NCBI GenBank assembly: GCA_014706295.1
Contig: JACSVZ010000042.1
Coordinates: 496,001-560,000, forward strand
DNA length: 64,000 nt
From: Lycocorax pyrrhopterus obiensis
Taxonomy: Eukaryota; Chordata; Aves; Passeriformes; Paradisaeidae
Direction of reading: 5' to 3'
The position numbers and the translations under genes are program-made. Below the pieces are notes generated by a model, which saw only the letters and a list, made by a program, of their open reading frames with translations, had not been told where the DNA came from and did not search any database. This document shows positions 46,601-64,000 of this stretch, piece by piece; the first letter of the stretch is position 1; each line of letters begins with the position of its first letter.

Positions 46601-47520
46601 AGGATGGTGAGTTGTGCTTCACAAGCACAGGCACTGCTGAGTGTTCCTCAGGACTGAGAAAATGCAAGGCTTGAAGCCTGGCACAGCTTTTCACTTTAAC
46701 TTTTGTGAAGCTGCCCCAGGTTTTTAAAGGTCTTTAAACTCAGATGGTGCCTGTGTGGGAAACAAAGATGTAGTGACGGGACAAGGGGGAATGGCCTTAA
46801 GCTGGGAGAGGGCAGGGATAGATGGGATACTGGGAAGGAATTCCTCCCTGTGAGGATGGGGAGGGGCTGGGCCGGAATTCCCAGAGAAGCTGTGGCTGCC
46901 CCAACCCTGGAAGTGCCCAAGGTCAGGTTGGACGGGGCTTGGAGCACCCTGGGACAGTGGAAGGTGTCCCTGCCACGCCAGAGGTGGGCTGGGATGAGCT
47001 TTAGGTCTCTCCCAGGCTGTGATTTCCTGCACGGAGCTGGGTGCCTGCTGTGGGCACTCGGCCTCTGTCCTGGTACCTGCAGCTGCTGTGGGGTGTTAAC
47101 GTGCTCAGTGCACAAATGTGCTGAAAACCAGGCTCTGCTCGGCCCGAGCTTTGGCCACGAGATGGCATTCTCTGAGCTCCTTTTGCTAAGGAAAAGTCGA
47201 GCTTGCCATCTTTAGTAATAACAATAATAATTAAGGGGGGGGGGGAAGCCACAAACCCTCCCTGTGTTTTCTGAAGTCTGTGACAAAGCAAGATTTGTGA
47301 GGAGGCTGCTCCTGCTCTTGCCCAACAATGGTGCTGCTTTCCGAGAGCTGCAAGGGAGACTGAGGGTCAAGTCCCTTTAAAAAAAAAAAAAAGTGAAATA
47401 CAGTATTGTGCATCTTGAAATCTGAAACCAAGAAACAGAAGTGCAAGGGAAACAAGGGGGAAAGTCTTGCAATTCCTGTGGACAACTGTTGCAAGTGGAG
47501 CTTTGAGGAATACAATATAC
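43700..47520. other. Intergenic DNA between the gastrokine cluster and ANTXR1
   Basis: No gene is recognised. Duplication homology ends near 43.83 kb. A CR1 piece lies at 46790-47015 and a G-run at 47235-47245. Upstream noncoding exons or promoters of ANTXR1 could be here but are not identifiable. Confidence 0.5.
46790..47015 (+). mobile_element. CR1 LINE 3'-region fragment
   Basis: AGGAATTCCTCCCTGTGAGG, CCCAGAGAAGCTGTGGCTGC and the GGTTGGACGGGGCTTGGAGC section follow the CR1 consensus order on the plus strand. The usual terminal repeats are missing. Confidence 0.8.
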
Positions 47521-47622
47521 ATATATACCTTTAAAGGTCATTGAATGGCTTTTGTGCAGAAACCTGTGAAATAAAGGAGCCTTGGAAGAAGAGATTTCTT
47601 TTTCTCCTCCTCTGTGGATATA

Positions 47623-62927
<15,305 letters not shown>

Positions 62928-64000
62928 GTGAGTATTTTCACTCGGTGTTTGCACTTGTGCACGTTGGTGTTACCCTGCACAGCTCAAGGTTTGGTTTTCC
63001 TGTGTTCACAAGAACCTGCTGAGAAATCACTGGATCCTTTAGCCCAAAGGAACCAGCCTTGGTTTGTACTGAAATGCTACTTCAAGGCTGAGTTTATCAG
63101 CAGGTCCCTGGGTTTCCCTGTTCCCAGCTCCTGGCATTTCCTGCGGGGATTGGGTGCAGCGCAGAAGAGCTCACCCACTTCAGTGGCTGAGCTGATTCCA
63201 TTGCTGCCCGTGGCTACACAGGGTGGGAAATCCGTCTGGGGCCCCGCGTGTTCTCATTGTGGGGCTGCTTGGGTGATAAAACCCAGATGAAAGCTCCAAC
63301 GTGGAGCTGGGGAGGGGGGATTCACTGGGGGGCTCAGATTTCTCTGTTTACAGTGGTTACACACTATTTGGACAATGCAATTCCAAGCAAAACCATTCCC
63401 TCAGCACAGGCTCAGTTTTCCCTGGTGCTCTTGCATGGACGTGGAATACAATCCCTGGCTTATTGGTTTTCCTGGCGCTGTCTGAGCGTGGATCTACTGC
63501 CTCAGCTCTCTTGGACCATCAGGTGTTGCATGTCATTTAAGAAAGCAACAAAACAACAAAAAAGCAATAGTTTTCTTCCCAGCCCTGCATTCCCTTTGCA
63601 GCTGTTTTTAATGAATTCCAGCAGCAGCTCTGACTCCCCTTCCAGTTGTACTGAACAGAGTGGGAAGACTTCAGCCTCCAGGCAGGCAGTCAAGAACTGC
63701 TCCAGCTGACTGGTGCAAGATTTCCCAGCTTGGGAAGGAGGGTCACAGGGAAGTGCAATTGTACAGTGATGATCTGTGACCTGAGCACTTGCACTGGAGT
63801 GGAGTCATTGCAGTAGCCTGGGGAGAAGGGAAGTGGTTTTGTGAGTGAAAGGAATGACAAGGAGGACATTAATCACTCCAGAGAATAACAAACAATCTGT
63901 AGATTCCTGTTCTAGCTGGAAAATCAGGTCCCTCTTTCCTACTTTTCTCATGCTTGCCAAAAGCACCCCTGGAGCAGACGAAGGCTCTGTGGTCACAGGG
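62928..64000 (+). other. ANTXR1 intron 8, running off the window
   Basis: After the donor at 62928 I find no exon matching the next part of ANTXR1 before the window ends, so the gene continues to the right. Confidence 0.75.

Overview
The window looks like bird nuclear DNA. It has compact spliced genes with consensus GT-AG introns, and several CR1 LINE 3' ends (8.03-8.40 kb is the clearest). Gene order is the conserved amniote block GKN2 - GKN1 - ANTXR1. No bacterial, phage or organelle features were seen. All exon models were read by hand from splice sites, reading phase and protein similarity.

Layout. 1-10.3 kb: no gene recognised; CR1 pieces and a 42-bp minisatellite. 10.3-13.7 kb: GKN2 on the minus strand (6 coding exons, 184 aa). 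17.7-21.1 kb: GKN1 on the plus strand (6 coding exons, 167 aa), head-to-head with GKN2. 23.0-34.1 kb: a large gastrokine-like gene. Its 18 coding exons join in one frame to encode a signal peptide and four consecutive BRICHOS units (714 aa), built from 2.44-kb genomic repeats that are almost identical. 35.7-40.3 kb: a second, dead copy of GKN1, broken by deletions and a ~0.9-kb solo-LTR-like insertion. 40.6-43.7 kb: a single-BRICHOS paralogue of the large gene (180 aa). 47.6 kb to the right edge: the first eight coding exons of ANTXR1 (residues 1-214: signal peptide and most of the vWA domain). The gene continues beyond the window.

History (inference). An ancestral pair (GKN1 plus a GKN-like gene) was duplicated in tandem; homology runs from about 15.3-34.25 kb to about 35.7-43.8 kb. 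The left GKN-like copy then grew by repeated insertion of an exon 3-4-5-6 cassette. To allow this, the old terminal exon became an internal exon: the stop codon region became a splice donor, the 3'UTR became intron, and the poly(A) hexamer decayed. The right GKN1 copy died. Later gene conversion seems to have re-homogenised patches: 2.8 kb upstream of GKN1, 765 bp over the signal-peptide exons, and 527 bp of intron 5.

Function. Gastrokines are secreted stomach proteins with a BRICHOS (anti-aggregation chaperone-type) domain. All four gastrokine-family genes have an N-terminal signal peptide split over exons 1 and 2. The standout is the four-BRICHOS concatemer. In three of its units, and in its single-domain paralogue, the family-invariant Asp is replaced by Asn.
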